A stretch of 64,000 nt of DNA from Sorex araneus (GCF_027595985.1 NC_073304.1:217876000-217939999); one strand, 5' to 3'; positions 33,979 through 43,954 are shown, numbered from the stretch's first letter. Translations and numbers: made by a program. Notes: generated by a model from the sequence alone, not told the origin.

Positions 33979-35178
33979 GTGAGTATGGTGTAGAGTCTCC
34001 CAGCTGCAGGTTATGGAGTCAGAAGGAAGGGAAAGTGTTGAAGGCTGGGTGGGGCCTGCAAGTCCTCTCTAAGGACTCACAGATGTCTGAATTTGAACCT
34101 GGCTTTTGGGGTCACCAAGAGAGAGATTTTTCATTACGGAAATGTCTAGTTTTCATCACAGGCTACAACTCATTTGATTTCCTGGTTCATTAGCTTGACT
34201 TATCACACAAGCATCTGGGCATGTGGATTGGGCTCCCTGCCAGAGTGGTCAGTGGGCCTCAGGCTTTTGTGTTTCAATGATCTTCCTCAGAGCCAGGCTG
34301 AGTGGTGCCAGGCCAGGCTCCCTCCTGGAGAGCTGGTGATGAAGGAAGACAACACCAGTGGGACATCCTCTAAGTGCCCGAATGGGACATGAGCACGTCC
34401 CTCCCCCTTTCTCCTTTGAGTCTGTCAGCTGTCCTGCTCAGTGGCCGTTGCCATTCACAGGTCATGTGTGCACCAGGGACATGTAAGTGCCTGAGTGTCC
34501 AAGCTCAGATCCTACCCTGGGGTTGTGTAACTTCACAACAGACCATCTCTCCAGACCTTTGAGCAACCCTGTTCTCCCCACTGGGTTTCTGGGGGTCAAG
34601 AAGTGAATTACTTACATGGGCTTGAGTGGGGCCTATGGAGCCTACTTTTAGGGGTGAAATAGCCATAGGTTTCCAGAACTTACTCTGGTTGATATTATTT
34701 TGGTACCAAGGTTGAAAAGGATAATGTAGAGGTGGTAGGAAAGGGAGAATTCCAAACATGAAGATAAGAAGGTACACACAGGACCGGAGAGAGCTCAAAG
34801 GGTTGGACTTACGTTTTGCATGCAAGATTGAAGAGCAACCCCTGTGCATTGTCAGGTATGACCCCCAACCCCCTAAAGAAAGGTGGGCTGGGGGTGGGAC
34901 TCAATGCAGGGCCTGGGTTGCACACTGGGAAACTGTATGTTCTCCCCCCCCAACCTGTCTGCATAGCTGAGAGTGACCCTGGGGGCTCCTGGAACACCCA
35001 CTGCCAAATCAAGGTGCGTATGTGAATTGCTGTCGAGGCAAGAAAGGGGGGTGGTGTCACCAGCAGGTGTATCGGCACAAAGAACTTCGGCTTTGACTCG
35101 TCTTGCAGGTCCTGCTCCTGATGATTCCTTTGATTTTGATCTGGTGTTGAACCTCCTTGATCCTTAGCTTCAAAATCT
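33979..35178. other. intergenic DNA with an old SINE patch
   Basis: 34780-34870 (GGACCGGAGAGAGCTC, GCATGCAAGATTG) looks like a decayed sense SINE. The rest is unrecognised. Confidence 0.4.
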
Positions 35179-35194
35179 GCCCCAAAGTAACGAT

Positions 35195-35387
35195 GGGGCT
35201 GGAGTGATAGCACAGCGGGTAGGGCATTTGCGTTGCACACGGCTGACCCGGGTTCGATTCCCAGCATCCCATATAGTCCCCTGAGCACCACCAGGGGTAA
35301 TTCCTGAGTGCAGAGCCAGGAATGACCCCTGTGCATTGCTGGGTGTGACCCCACCCCCAAAAAAGCAAAAAAATAAAAGCAAAAACT
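35195..35387 (+). mobile_element. full-length sense SINE
   Basis: One of the best sense copies: box A GATAGCACAGCGGGTAGGG, box B GGGTTCGATTCC, tail AAAAAAGCAAAAAAATAAAAG. Flanked by CCAAAGTAACGA and CCAAAGTAATGA (35182-35193, 35388-35399). Confidence 0.96.
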
Positions 35388-35399
35388 CCAAAGTAATGA

Positions 35400-36050
35400 A
35401 TACCCAGGCTGCTTCTCCCGGTGTGGGTCAGGCCTGATCGGTGGACGGTTCTGACAGCATATGTCATGCCCCCACCCCTTCCCCTCCTTCCTCTTGTTGA
35501 CTGTATGGTTGACCCAGCCCTTTTGAGCCTTCGGTGAAGCACCACAGCTGGAGAGCCTAAAAATAAACTTGAGTGAAGGTGGGCTTAAGTGCTGAGGGCC
35601 CTGACAGGCAGTTTTGGGGTCAATAGCAGAAGTGAAAAGAAAGAAAAAAAAAAAAGGCCATTTCATTTCTAGTACCTGAAACCCTACAGACAGCACCTCG
35701 TGGCATCCGGGCAGGGTGGGGGTGGCCAGGGGAAGGCTTGGTAGTTTTTTTTCTTTGTTGTTTTTGTTTTTGTTCTGTGATGATGTGGGGGGACTCTCCA
35801 GGGACATGTGCCACCAGGCAGTGGGGTGAAGGGGGTAGGTGAGAGGTCTGGGAAGTGTCACACGTCATTGAGAGGCTTGGGAACAGGAGGGTGGTGTCAG
35901 GAGGTAGGAAAGGGGATTGAGGGCTTGGCACGGCCTTCCCCCTCCCGAGTCACGGCAGGCTGGTTCCTGAATTCCTTTTCCAGTTACCTTCTGAAGAAAG
36001 GTCTTCTTGGGGACTGCGCCTTTTTCCCCAAAGGTCAGTGTGTCAGAGAC
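35400..36050. other. non-repetitive intergenic DNA
   Basis: A T/GTTTTT-rich patch at 35744-35776 may be a SINE or L1 tail remnant. No exon recognised. Confidence 0.4.
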
Positions 36051-36054
36051 CTAC

Positions 36055-36210
36055 TTTATTTGTTTATGTATGTATGCTTATTGAATCACCGTGGGCTACA
36101 GTTACAAAGCTTTCATGTTTGAGTTTTAGTCATACAACCAACTGAATACCCATCCCCCCTGGCAGTGTACATTTTCTGCCACCAGTGTCCCCATTATTCC
36201 TCAGACACCT
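36055..36210 (-). mobile_element. L1 3'-end fragment
   Basis: TTGAATCACCGTGGGCTACAG, GTTACAAAGCTTTCATG, CCACCAGTGTCCCC. GACCTACTTTA and GACACCTACTTTA at the two sides may be the insertion duplication. Confidence 0.7.
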
Positions 36211-36435
36211 ACTTTAAAGGTGTGTGTGGATCCCTGGGACTTGGGGAAAGAGAAAGACAGAGGCTGGATCACTTGGTCACAAACTCACATTAAGGGGGGC
36301 CTGGGTCCTTCTCACACTTACTGTGGTTGTTTGAAACAAAACGTTCTCCCGTTGCTCTGATCCAAATGTTTTTCTCATCCTGCAATGCACATTTTACAGG
36401 TTCAGTGAGATGAAATAAATCTATCAAGGTCCAAA

Positions 36436-37013
36436 TAAATCTATCAAAGTCTTTTGCCCGCACGCCTGGCTGCCTTCCCTGGGGCCCCTCGGAGGGGATG
36501 GGCTCCAGCTTCCCTCCCCACCCCGAGCAGAGCTCCCGGGGGCTGAAGACCACTGGAACCTAGCTACAGCCATGCTAGAGGCCCCTCGCCACACGTTCGG
36601 ACAGGCCTCACGCATGAAGGTACCGGCAGAGGAACCCAGGTATGTGTAATTCCATCAACGGCCAACATCCAGAGACTTAAAAGCAAGCTCCCAGAAGCTC
36701 GCGGCTGCAAAGCCTTGTACACAATATCTTGTAGCCTACTTCTCCCTCTGGGAGAAACTGGCAAGCTTCTGAGTGTTTCCTGCCCACATGGGACAGCCTC
36801 GCAAGCTTCCCATGGTGTATTCATATGGTAAATCCAGTAACAAGCTGGATCTCATTCCCCTGACCCTGAAAGAGCCTCCAGTGCGACATTGTTGGGAGGG
36901 CCGAGTTAAGAGAGACTTCTAAGGTCTCAGGGAAAGGACGAATGGAGAGGATACTAAGCCCACTTGAGAAATCGACGATTAACAGGGATTTCATTATTGT
37001 GATCGTGTTCGTG
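36436..37013 (+). mobile_element. 578-bp non-autonomous RTE-tailed retroposon with 13-bp TSD
   Basis: Flanked by a perfect ATCAAGGTCCAAA (36423-36435 and 37014-37026), so both ends are fixed. There is no tRNA-like box A/B head and no long open frame. The 5' 290 bp is unrecognised, GC-rich at first. The body from about 36740 (CTCTGGGAGAAACTGGCAAG, CAGCCTCGCAAGCTTCCC, CATATGGTAAATCCAGTAAC) matches the body of the RTE-tailed SINEs. A segment present only here (TCATTCCCCTGACCCTGAAA onward) follows. The tail from 36941 (AATGGAGAGGATACTAAGCC, GAGAAATCGACGATTAACAG) is homologous to the RTE 3' end, and the element closes with GTGATCGTGTTC repeats. Probably mobilised by the RTE. It may be an internally deleted RTE derivative or an independent SINE-like family. 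Confidence 0.85.
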
Positions 37014-37026
37014 ATCAAGGTCCAAA

Positions 37027-37353
37027 GTTTGGGGAGCCAGGCCTCAAACACGCTGCTGCCCCCTTCTTTGGTACCAGGCTGGCCTTGGCCACGCAAATTG
37101 AAGTGTGCAGTGTGGCTCAGGACCTGAAGCCTGGGCACTCTGCGTCACCCCTAGGACCACAAGTGCTGAAACATAAAGGACACAATGATATGGAGCCGTC
37201 CAGGTTCTCTAATTTGTAGGTTGTTTTTAGTGCGTTAAGGATGGAATGTCAGGTTCCCTAAATGCCTCAGCCCTACCCTGGGGCTACATTCTGGTCTTTT
37301 TTTTGTTTTTCTTTATAAAGTATAAATAAATCAAACAGAAACGTATTATACTC
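37027..37353. other. non-repetitive intergenic DNA
   Basis: Nothing recognised beyond a short AT-rich stretch near 37298-37330. Confidence 0.35.
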
Positions 37354-37530
37354 GTGGATTGGAATGATAGTCCAGCGGGTAGGGTATTTTGCCTTGCTCG
37401 TAGCTGACCTGGGTTCGATCTTCAGCATCTCATATGCTTCCCCGAGCGTGACCAGGAGTAATTCCTAAGGGCACAGCCAGGAGTCATCCAGAGCATTGCT
37501 GGATGTGGCAAACAAAGAAGCAAACAAACA
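37354..37530 (+). mobile_element. diverged sense SINE
   Basis: GATTGGAATGATAGTCCAGCG, GGGTTCGATCTTC, ends AAACAAAGAAGCAAACAAAC. Confidence 0.88.
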
Positions 37531-37830
37531 TCATACTCTGTTTACACTTTGCTCCATCTAGGAATCTCTAGAAGAGGTCTCTAAAACCATCTCCTGTGTA
37601 TACAAATAACTAAGGGAAAGAAAGGGCTTTAGGCTGTAGCAGAGACCGGGGAGTTGATAACTGCAGGACTGCTGGGCAGAGCAAGGTGACACCCTATCAG
37701 TCCCCAGGCCTGTGGGAACTATGTTTCAGTTTTTGCCAAATGCCCCCAACTGCTTCATTTTCCTGCACCTAGGGCCAGTGTCCCTTCAGCCCCTGGCCCT
37801 CAGCCTCCCACAGAGACTTGTGGGTCTTTT

Positions 37831-37991
37831 TTTTGTTTTTGTTTTGGGGGGGATCACACCCGGCAATGCATAGGGGTTACTTCTGGCTCTGCACTCAGGA
37901 ATTACTCCTGGCGGTGCTCAGGGGACCATATGGGATGCTGGGAATCGAACCCGGGTCAGCCACGTGCAAGGCAAACGCCTTACCCGCTGTA
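37831..37991 (-). mobile_element. young SINE with TSD, 5'-truncated
   Basis: AGACTTGTGGGTCTTT at 37814-37829 and 37992-38007. The plus-strand end ...CTTACCCGCTGTA lacks the last 20 nt of the consensus, so part of box A was never copied. Confidence 0.95.
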
Positions 37992-38007
37992 AGACTTGTG
38001 GGTCTTT

Positions 38008-38407
38008 CTCCCTGCCCCCACTGTGGCAGCTCTGGTACCTGCATTAGTAGATCCCCCCTAACCTAAAGCCAAGCCCTTGACCTCCCCCATCTCGAGTCCT
38101 TAGACGTCACAGTGTCATCCTTCCCTCTTTAGGGCCCCCTCTCAGACTGGCCCCCTCCAGGCCGAGAGGGCCTTGGGAGATGGTGTCCCTGTCAAGGGTG
38201 TGAACCCTTTGTACTGTGAATAGCTCGAGCCCCAGTACCGATGGAAAGAGGTTCTCTCACACCCTCGACAGCCAAGGAAACAGGTTCCAAGTTTTCTGGA
38301 GAATCATTTGAATCATTTAGAATTTTGTCTGCCTTTGGACCCGACTGTCATCTTTGATTTTCACCCCGCTTTTCTCTCCTTAGGGGTCAGTGATTTTCCA
38401 TAAAAAT
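38008..38407. other. non-repetitive intergenic DNA
   Basis: Nothing recognised. Confidence 0.35.
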
Positions 38408-38418
38408 AAAGTCTTTCA

Positions 38419-38584
38419 GGGCTGGAGTGATAGCACAGTGGGTAGGGCGTTTGCCTTGCATGCGGCCGACCCGGGTTCAAATCCCAGCATCCCATATCAC
38501 CGCCAGGGGTGATTCCTGAGTGCATGAGCCAGGAGTGACCCCTATGCATTGCTGGGTGTGACCCAAAAAGCAAACAACAACAAA
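38419..38584 (+). mobile_element. young sense SINE with internal deletion
   Basis: Flanked by AAAGTCTTTCA (38408-38418, 38585-38595). About 12 nt (the GGTCCCCTGAG region) are missing between CCCATAT and CACCGCC. Confidence 0.95.
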
Positions 38585-38679
38585 AAAGTCTTTCATTATA
38601 TTCATAGCAATATATATGTATATAAACAATAACAAAAATGGAACCAACACTAATATGGGTTTGGAAAAATAGAGTGTTT

Positions 38680-39100
38680 GGGGGGATTGAGCCCTCACTG
38701 ATGGTGCTCAGCCCTTCCTCTGGCTCTGTCCTCAGGGATCACTCCTGGGGGGACTGGGGGGGACCAAATGGGGTCCTGGAGCTGACTGTGTATAAGGCAA
38801 GTATCTTAGCCCTTGTGTTCTGTTGTTTGAGCCTGATACATAAATACATACATATATATATATTTAATTTAAACTTTTTTTTGCACTCCCAAGCAGTGCT
38901 CAGGAGGCCCAGGTCCCCTCCTAGTGATTCTTTGGCATATGGTGCAGGGGATTACCCAGGACCACCCAGTGATGCTCAGGGGGCATTCCAGGGTCACCCC
39001 AGCTGTGCTTGGGGACCTCCAGGGCTGCTCAGGAACCATGCAGAGCTCGGGGTTTAAGCAAGGCAAGTGCTTTAACCTGGGTACTGTCTCTCTGGCCCCT
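38680..39100 (-). mobile_element. two old SINE remnants
   Basis: 38690-38830 and 38875-39100 each keep the antisense order (GATGCTCAGGGGGCATTCC, GTACTGTCTCTCTGGCCCC). They are separated by an AT-rich (TATA)n patch at 38850-38861. Confidence 0.65.
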
Positions 39101-39480
39101 GATTTAGTTACTATTTGTAACTAAGTCGGTCAGTGGCAAAGCCAGCTGCAAAATGAGAAGGACATATGGCATGATGCCAATTTTGAGGAAAACCGAAAGA
39201 TACATTTGTGGGGAAATGTCTGTGAGGATTTTGCACGCAAGCACTTTAACCCTTTATTTGGATGGTGAAATTTTGGGGGATTTTAACTTCATTTTGTTTC
39301 TCTGAGTTTTCTTCACTTTCTCTGGTGAACAAGTGTTACATGGATAAGCACTTTTCAGCATCTTGAGTTGATTCTCTACATGAACATCGTCGTTGGCAAA
39401 TTCTGAAAAGCGCAGAAACCACAGCCCAGGGGCCTCGAGGGTGCAGACCTGGCCGTGCCAGGGGTTATTGGGTGTTGTGC
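39101..39480. other. non-repetitive intergenic DNA
   Basis: Nothing recognised. Confidence 0.35.
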
Positions 39481-39493
39481 CAAGCCCATTCTG

Positions 39494-39652
39494 GGGGCTG
39501 GAGCGATAGCACAGCGGGGAGGGCGTTTGCCTTGCACGTGGCCGACCCAGGTTTGATTCCCAGCATCCCATATGGTCCCCAGGAGTAATTCCTGAGTGCA
39601 AAGCCAGGAGTAACGCCTGTGCATCACCAGGTGTGACCCAAAAAGAAAAAAA
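39494..39652 (+). mobile_element. young sense SINE with perfect 13-bp TSD
   Basis: CAAGCCCATTCTG at 39481-39493 and 39653-39665. About 15 nt are missing after CATATGGTCCCC, close to the gap in the 38419 copy. Confidence 0.96.
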
Positions 39653-39900
39653 CAAGCCCATTCTGCACCCTGTTGCTAATACATCAGAATAACAGTACAT
39701 GGGGGTACGGGGTTCCCCCAGAGAGAACGTGTTACTTCTCCCCCATGTGATTCTCTGAGCAGCCAAGTTTGGGAACCAATGTTGAGCGGCTCACTCTGGC
39801 ATCACAGACACGAGCCACATGTGGCTATTTCCATTCAATGACAAATAAGTCAAAGCTTTATAGAAGAAAAAAAATTAAGGTCCCTTGTCACACTGGTCAC

Positions 39901-40075
39901 TTTTTTTTTTTCTTTTTGGAGAACACCCATTGATGCTCTTGATTTACTGCTGGCTCTGCAGTCAGGAATTACTCCTGGTGGTGCTCGGGGGACTCTATGG
40001 GATGCCGGGGATCAAATCCCAGGCCAGCCACGTGCAAAGCAAACGCCCTACTTACTGTCGTATCGCTCCGGCCCC
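39901..40075 (-). mobile_element. tRNA-derived SINE
   Basis: T-run, TTTTTGGAGAACACCC, GGGGATCAAATCCCAGG, ending GTATCGCTCCGGCCCC. Confidence 0.9.
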
Positions 40076-41199
40076 ACACCAGGCATCTTTGCTGTACAAA
40101 ATATAATGTGGTGTGTGGTGACTGAAAGGCCAATGCCCCTCCCGTGCCCCTTTTTTTAGGAGAGAAGAGCAGAGATGCTCCCGGTAGATGCCTTGGCCTG
40201 ATGCTTGTGGAAGAAGCTCCTTCCTGTCCCTTGGCTGGCTCCCCAGCCTGTGTAACCGTGTGCCTAGAATTCTGATAGAGAGTTCCTTCTACTTCCTGGT
40301 GTGTATCCCACCGTCCTCCTTAAGCACAGGGACCCTGCACGCTGCAGGTTTGTTTTTCAGGGACTCAGGATCTGCCACCGGCCCCGGGCCCGGCTGTTTA
40401 CTCCCTATCCAAAGGGCTGTGCGGGAGTGCCGGTGGCTGAATATTTTCCACGGCTGCTGAGAAAGGTGCACGGGGCGCGGGCAGAATAACAAAAAGCCAC
40501 TTCAAAAACATCTCTGAACACGTCAGAGAGCAGACAGGGCCCGAGACACACCCCCCCCCCCCTCCGGAGCCTGACACGAGAGCAAAAACAAGTCCCAGGG
40601 GTGCCTCGAGCCCTGGGTTTCGAGACTGTTTCGAGACTGTCAGTGGTGGTTGCTCGCCTGAGAACGGGCCCGTCCCGGCAGTTCTGAGAGGAGCTGGGAG
40701 CCGAGACTCCGGGGGCTCAGAAACCTCACCTGAGTTCTGAGAACCATGTGGCTGAGGTGACGGGGCAGTCCCTGGGCTCTGGGAAGACAGCGGGGTGGGG
40801 AATGTCGGGGTCAGCCCTGGCTGGCTCTGTGTCGGGGTTGTTCTGGCGCACAGACCCCAAAGAATCCCATCTGGCCCTGGGCTTCTGTTCCCCCCCCCCC
40901 CCCCAGTGCTCCCCACCATACACACACCGTATATCCCATCAATGAATTCAGAGGCAGAGGCCACCGGTGACCAGGAAGCTCCTCCTTCAGGACCCACCAC
41001 GAGGATACCAAGCCAGAGAGAGAATTGTTCTTTCATTGCTCAACCCGTTTCCCCGGCTTTGACACAGAGCACTCCATTGTCGAAGGACTTGGGTTCAAGT
41101 CTGAAATGCGGCTGCAGACATGCTGTGTGACCTTGGGTGTGTCAGTTGACTCCTCTGGGTTTGAGGGCCTTCCCGGTATATTGTGAGTTTGGTCTAGAC
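40076..41199. other. intergenic DNA with MIR fragment
   Basis: GACTTGGGTTCAAGTCTGAAA and GCTGTGTGACCTTGGGTGTG (41088-41145) are a sense MIR. C-runs lie at 40551-40562 and 40891-40904. No exon recognised. Confidence 0.5.
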
Positions 41200-41386
41200 C
41201 AGTCTTTCTCAGCCTTTTTTTTCTGACCATGCTCCCCTTCTGACCTTATTTTCCCCCTATCCTACTGGTTAGATCCAAGTCTCATGCAGGGCCCCCATAC
41301 AAGCACGTTTTTTTTTTTTTTTTTTTAATTTGTGTCCCCCTTAAAAAATCCACAGGGAGATACGTGGCCCTGGTTGAGAAATGCTG
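41200..41386. mobile_element. hAT-like MITE (187 bp)
   Basis: Terminal inverted repeats CAGTCTTTCTCAGCC and GGTTGAGAAATGCTG match at 12 of 15 positions, with CAG...CTG ends typical of hAT elements. The 8-bp flanks GTCTAGAC and GTCTGTAG agree at 5 positions. There is no open frame, and a 20-nt T-run is internal. Non-autonomous. Confidence 0.65.
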
Positions 41387-41599
41387 GTCTGTAGTCCTTA
41401 TTCTCAGCCCACATTGTGAATGGGAATAATAGGTAAACTACAAAACAAAGAGCTCCTTGATTGTTCTGGCATGCAGTGCGGGCAGGATTTTGCAAAGTTC
41501 TTCAGAGGATTCCAATGTGTAGCCAGGTGAGAAACCAACTCTCTAGGGTATCTCGGGCTTCCTGTCTGCAGTAATCCTCATGGAGCATGTTGAAATTTA

Positions 41600-41754
41600 G
41601 ATTTTTTTAATGAAAAAAATTTTTATTAAATCACCATGAGATACATAGTTATAAAGTTGTTCATGATTGAGTTTTGGTCATACAACTTTCCAACACCTGT
41701 CCCTTCACCAGTATACATTTTCCACCATCAATGTCCCCAGTTTCCCTCCTTCCA
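41600..41754 (-). mobile_element. L1 3'-end fragment, left part
   Basis: AATCACCATGAGATACATAG, TTCATGATTGAGTTTTGGTC, CCACCATCAATGTCCCC. It continues at 42120 after interruption by a SINE head and triplet repeats. Confidence 0.7.
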
Positions 41755-41863
41755 GGAATTACTCCTGGCGGTGCTCAGGGGACCATATGAGATTCTGGGA
41801 ATCGAACTTGGGTCGGCCACATGCAAGGCAAACGCCCTACCAGCTGTGCTATCACTCCAGCCT
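41755..41863 (-). mobile_element. SINE head fragment inside L1
   Basis: Begins abruptly at AGGAATTACTCCTGG and ends CTATCACTCCAGCC. The 3' half and polyA are absent. Confidence 0.85.
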
Positions 41864-41923
41864 CTCCTCCTTCTCTCCTCCTTTTCCTCCTCGTCCTCCT
41901 CATTCTCATCCTTGTTGTTGTCT

Positions 41924-42007
41924 TCCTCCTCCTCCTCCTCCTCCTCCTCCTCCTCCTCCTCTTCCTCCTCCTCCTCCTCCTCCTCCTCCTCCTCCTCCTC
42001 CTCCTCC
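41924..42007. repeat. (TCC)n triplet repeat
   Basis: About 28 units with one CTT interruption. Confidence 0.95.
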
Positions 42008-42109
42008 TTCTTCTTCTTCTTCTTCTTCTTCTTCTTCTTCTTCTTCTTCTTCTTCTTCTTCTTCTTCTTCTTCTTCTTCTTCTTCTTCTTCTTCTTCTTC
42101 TTCTTCTTC
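42008..42109. repeat. (TTC)34 triplet repeat, GAA on the minus strand
   Basis: 34 uninterrupted units. A GAA/TTC tract of this length can form triplex DNA. Confidence 0.96.
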
Positions 42110-42119
42110 TCTCTTTCTT

Positions 42120-42240
42120 CCTTTTGAGCTTGTAATATAGGTACTGAAATGTTATCATGTATATTCCTTTTCCTACTTTCAGCACTCAAGTCTTGTCCAG
42201 AGTGATCATAAAAATTAGATTCCAATTATGTAGAACTGAG
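42120..42240 (-). mobile_element. L1 3'-end fragment, right part
   Basis: GCTTGTAATATAGGTACTGA and TTGTCCAGAGTGATC continue the order seen in the uninterrupted copy at 29040-29135. Confidence 0.65.
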
Positions 42241-42246
42241 TGCCTG

Positions 42247-42248
<2 letters not shown>

Positions 42249-42293
<45 letters not shown>

Positions 42294-42420
42294 CCCACTC
42301 TCTCCACTCTCTCTCTCCCTCTCTCTCTCCCCCTTCTCCTCCTCTTCCTCTTCCTTCTCCTATTTCTATTTCCTTTCTTCCCCTCCTTTCTCCTCATCCT
42401 TCATTTTTTTACCCTCTCTT
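42249..42420. repeat. (CT)n and polypyrimidine tract
   Basis: About 20 CT units, then mixed CCTCTT/TTCTCC pyrimidines. Confidence 0.93.
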
Positions 42421-42558
42421 TTTGGCTTTTGGGCCACACCTGGCAGTGATCAGGGTTTACTCCTGGCTCTGTGCTCAGAGGTCACTCCTGGCAGGATTCC
42501 AGAGACCATATGGAGTACTGTGGATGGAACCCAGGTGGGCTGTATTTACCTGCTGTAC
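42421..42558 (-). mobile_element. older SINE hit by a second SINE
   Basis: TTTGGGCCACACCTGGCAGTG to TTTACCTGCTGTACTG. Its head end was the target of the next insertion. Confidence 0.85.
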
Positions 42559-42573
42559 TGAGAGACTGTTTTT

Positions 42574-42743
42574 ATTTTTTCTTTTTTGGGTCACACCTGG
42601 TGATGCTCAGGGATTACTCCTGGCTCTGCACTCAGGAATCACTCCTGGCTGTGCTTGGGGACCATATGGGATGCTGGGAATTGAACCCGGGTCGGCCGCG
42701 TGCAAAGCAAACACCCTACCCACTGTGCTATCACTCCAGCCCC
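42574..42743 (-). mobile_element. young SINE with perfect 15-bp TSD
   Basis: TGAGAGACTGTTTTT at 42559-42573 and 42744-42758. Good box B complement (GAATTGAACCCGGG). Confidence 0.96.
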
Positions 42744-42758
42744 TGAGAGACTGTTTTT

Positions 42759-43325
42759 CTAACAATCTCTCTGGCCCATCCACAGACACCCCAAATATGT
42801 CTTTAGTTCCACTTCTTTCTCAACAGCGACTGAATTATCTGCTCCATGAACTTGAGCTATTTTTGTTTGGGAAGCTGTCTGGGCTGGACCATTTCTGCCA
42901 ATAGACGTTATTGTCTCAAAGCTGTTTCTCTTTATCACTCACTTTCTCACTTGAATTCTGACTAGTTATGGATATGAATCAAAAAGGTATCTTTCTTGGG
43001 AGGGCAGAAAATAAAAGCTAAACTAGACTGACATGATTTCAAGGTGAAGCAGGGGCCAATTTTATTATGAGAAAGATTCCAATCCTCTAATGTAATAATG
43101 AAATAATAGGGAACAAGGGTTGAGTCTCCGCCTCTTAAAGGGTCTTACCCCAGTGGTCTCATGTCATTTCACAATGACCCTGTGATGAGTACTGGTAACA
43201 TCACCAGTTTATATCTGAGAGAGCTGAAAATTAAAGAGAGACAGACAATTACCACAGAAAGAGCAGACTATGTTAATGACTAGTTCTCAGAGAGTATTGG
43301 CAGTATTTGGACTGCGTGTCCCAAT
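42759..43325. other. intergenic DNA with MIR fragment
   Basis: CATTTCACAATGACCCTGTG and TATATCTGAGAGAGCTGAAA (43165-43230) resemble an antisense MIR. The remainder is unrecognised. Confidence 0.45.
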
Positions 43326-43458
43326 GAGACCCAACAGGACCCAAAGTGACCCAATCAGACCCCACCAGACTCAACCAGACCCAACCATACCCAACCATAC
43401 CCAACTAGACTCAACCAGACCCAACAAGGTACAACTAGACCGAGCCAGATAAAACCAG
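43326..43458. repeat. 10-bp minisatellite (CAGACCCAAC)n
   Basis: About 13 units of CAGACCCAAC and variants such as CATACCCAAC and TAGACTCAAC, in near-perfect 10-bp register. Confidence 0.93.
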
Positions 43459-43716
43459 ATTCAGCTTCTCAGTGTATAGCTGTTATTGGGAGAAAGAGGG
43501 ACTAAGTGGATGTGAACTAAGTAAGTGACTCCCCCCTTATCTTCTATCTCTTCCCAACCCAAAAGGAGAAGATTGCTTTTCTCCCTTTTGGAAGAGCCCA
43601 TGTTCTCTCTTGAACATACACCTCTCATACACCTCTCACCTCTCTCTTTCTCTCCTCTCACATTTCTCTAATTTCTTTCAATAAAACTACTTACTACAAT
43701 TATAAAAAAGAGATAT
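43459..43716 (+). other. possible solo-LTR 3' portion
   Basis: Pyrimidine-rich stretch ending TCTTTCAATAAAACTACTTAC has a polyadenylation signal near its end, like an ERV R-U5 region. No TG...CA pair or duplication was found, so this is weak. Confidence 0.3.
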
Positions 43717-43727
43717 ATGCTTTCAGT

Positions 43728-43954
43728 AGCACTGTAGCACTGTCGTCCCATTATTCATTGCTCGAGCAGGCACCAGTAATGTCTCCATTATGAGACGTGT
43801 TACTGTTTTTGGCATATTGAATACGCCACAGGTAGCTTGCCAGGCTCTGCCCTGCGGGCGGGATACTCTCGGTAGCTTGCTGGGAGGGATGGAGGAATCG
43901 AATCCGGGTTGGCCGCAGGCAAGGCAAACACCCGCTGTGCTATCGCTCCAGTCC
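43728..43954 (-). mobile_element. RTE-tailed SINE, full length
   Basis: On the minus strand: tRNA-type head (GGACTGGAGCGATAGCACAG; GGATTCGATTCC), body (GCAGAGCCTGGCAAGCTACC, GCGTATTCAATATGCC) and RTE tail (AATGGAGACATTACTGGTGC ... GACGACAGTGCTACAGTGCT). Flanked by ATGCTTTCAGT and ATGTTTTCAGT (43717-43727, 43955-43965; 10 of 11). No polyA. Confidence 0.9.

Noticed and set aside
35195..35270. tRNA gene calls from box A and box B motifs in sense SINEs
   Set aside because: Box sequences are SINE promoters. The regions do not fold into a standard cloverleaf with a CCA-adjacent acceptor and continue into SINE bodies.
41636..42225. Poly-Ser, poly-Leu, poly-Lys and poly-Glu open frames
   Set aside because: Triplet repeat translations in all six frames.
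43459..43716. Definite ERV LTR
   Set aside because: Only an AATAAA and a pyrimidine-rich end were seen; no inverted TG/CA ends, primer site or duplication, so it is listed only as a possibility.
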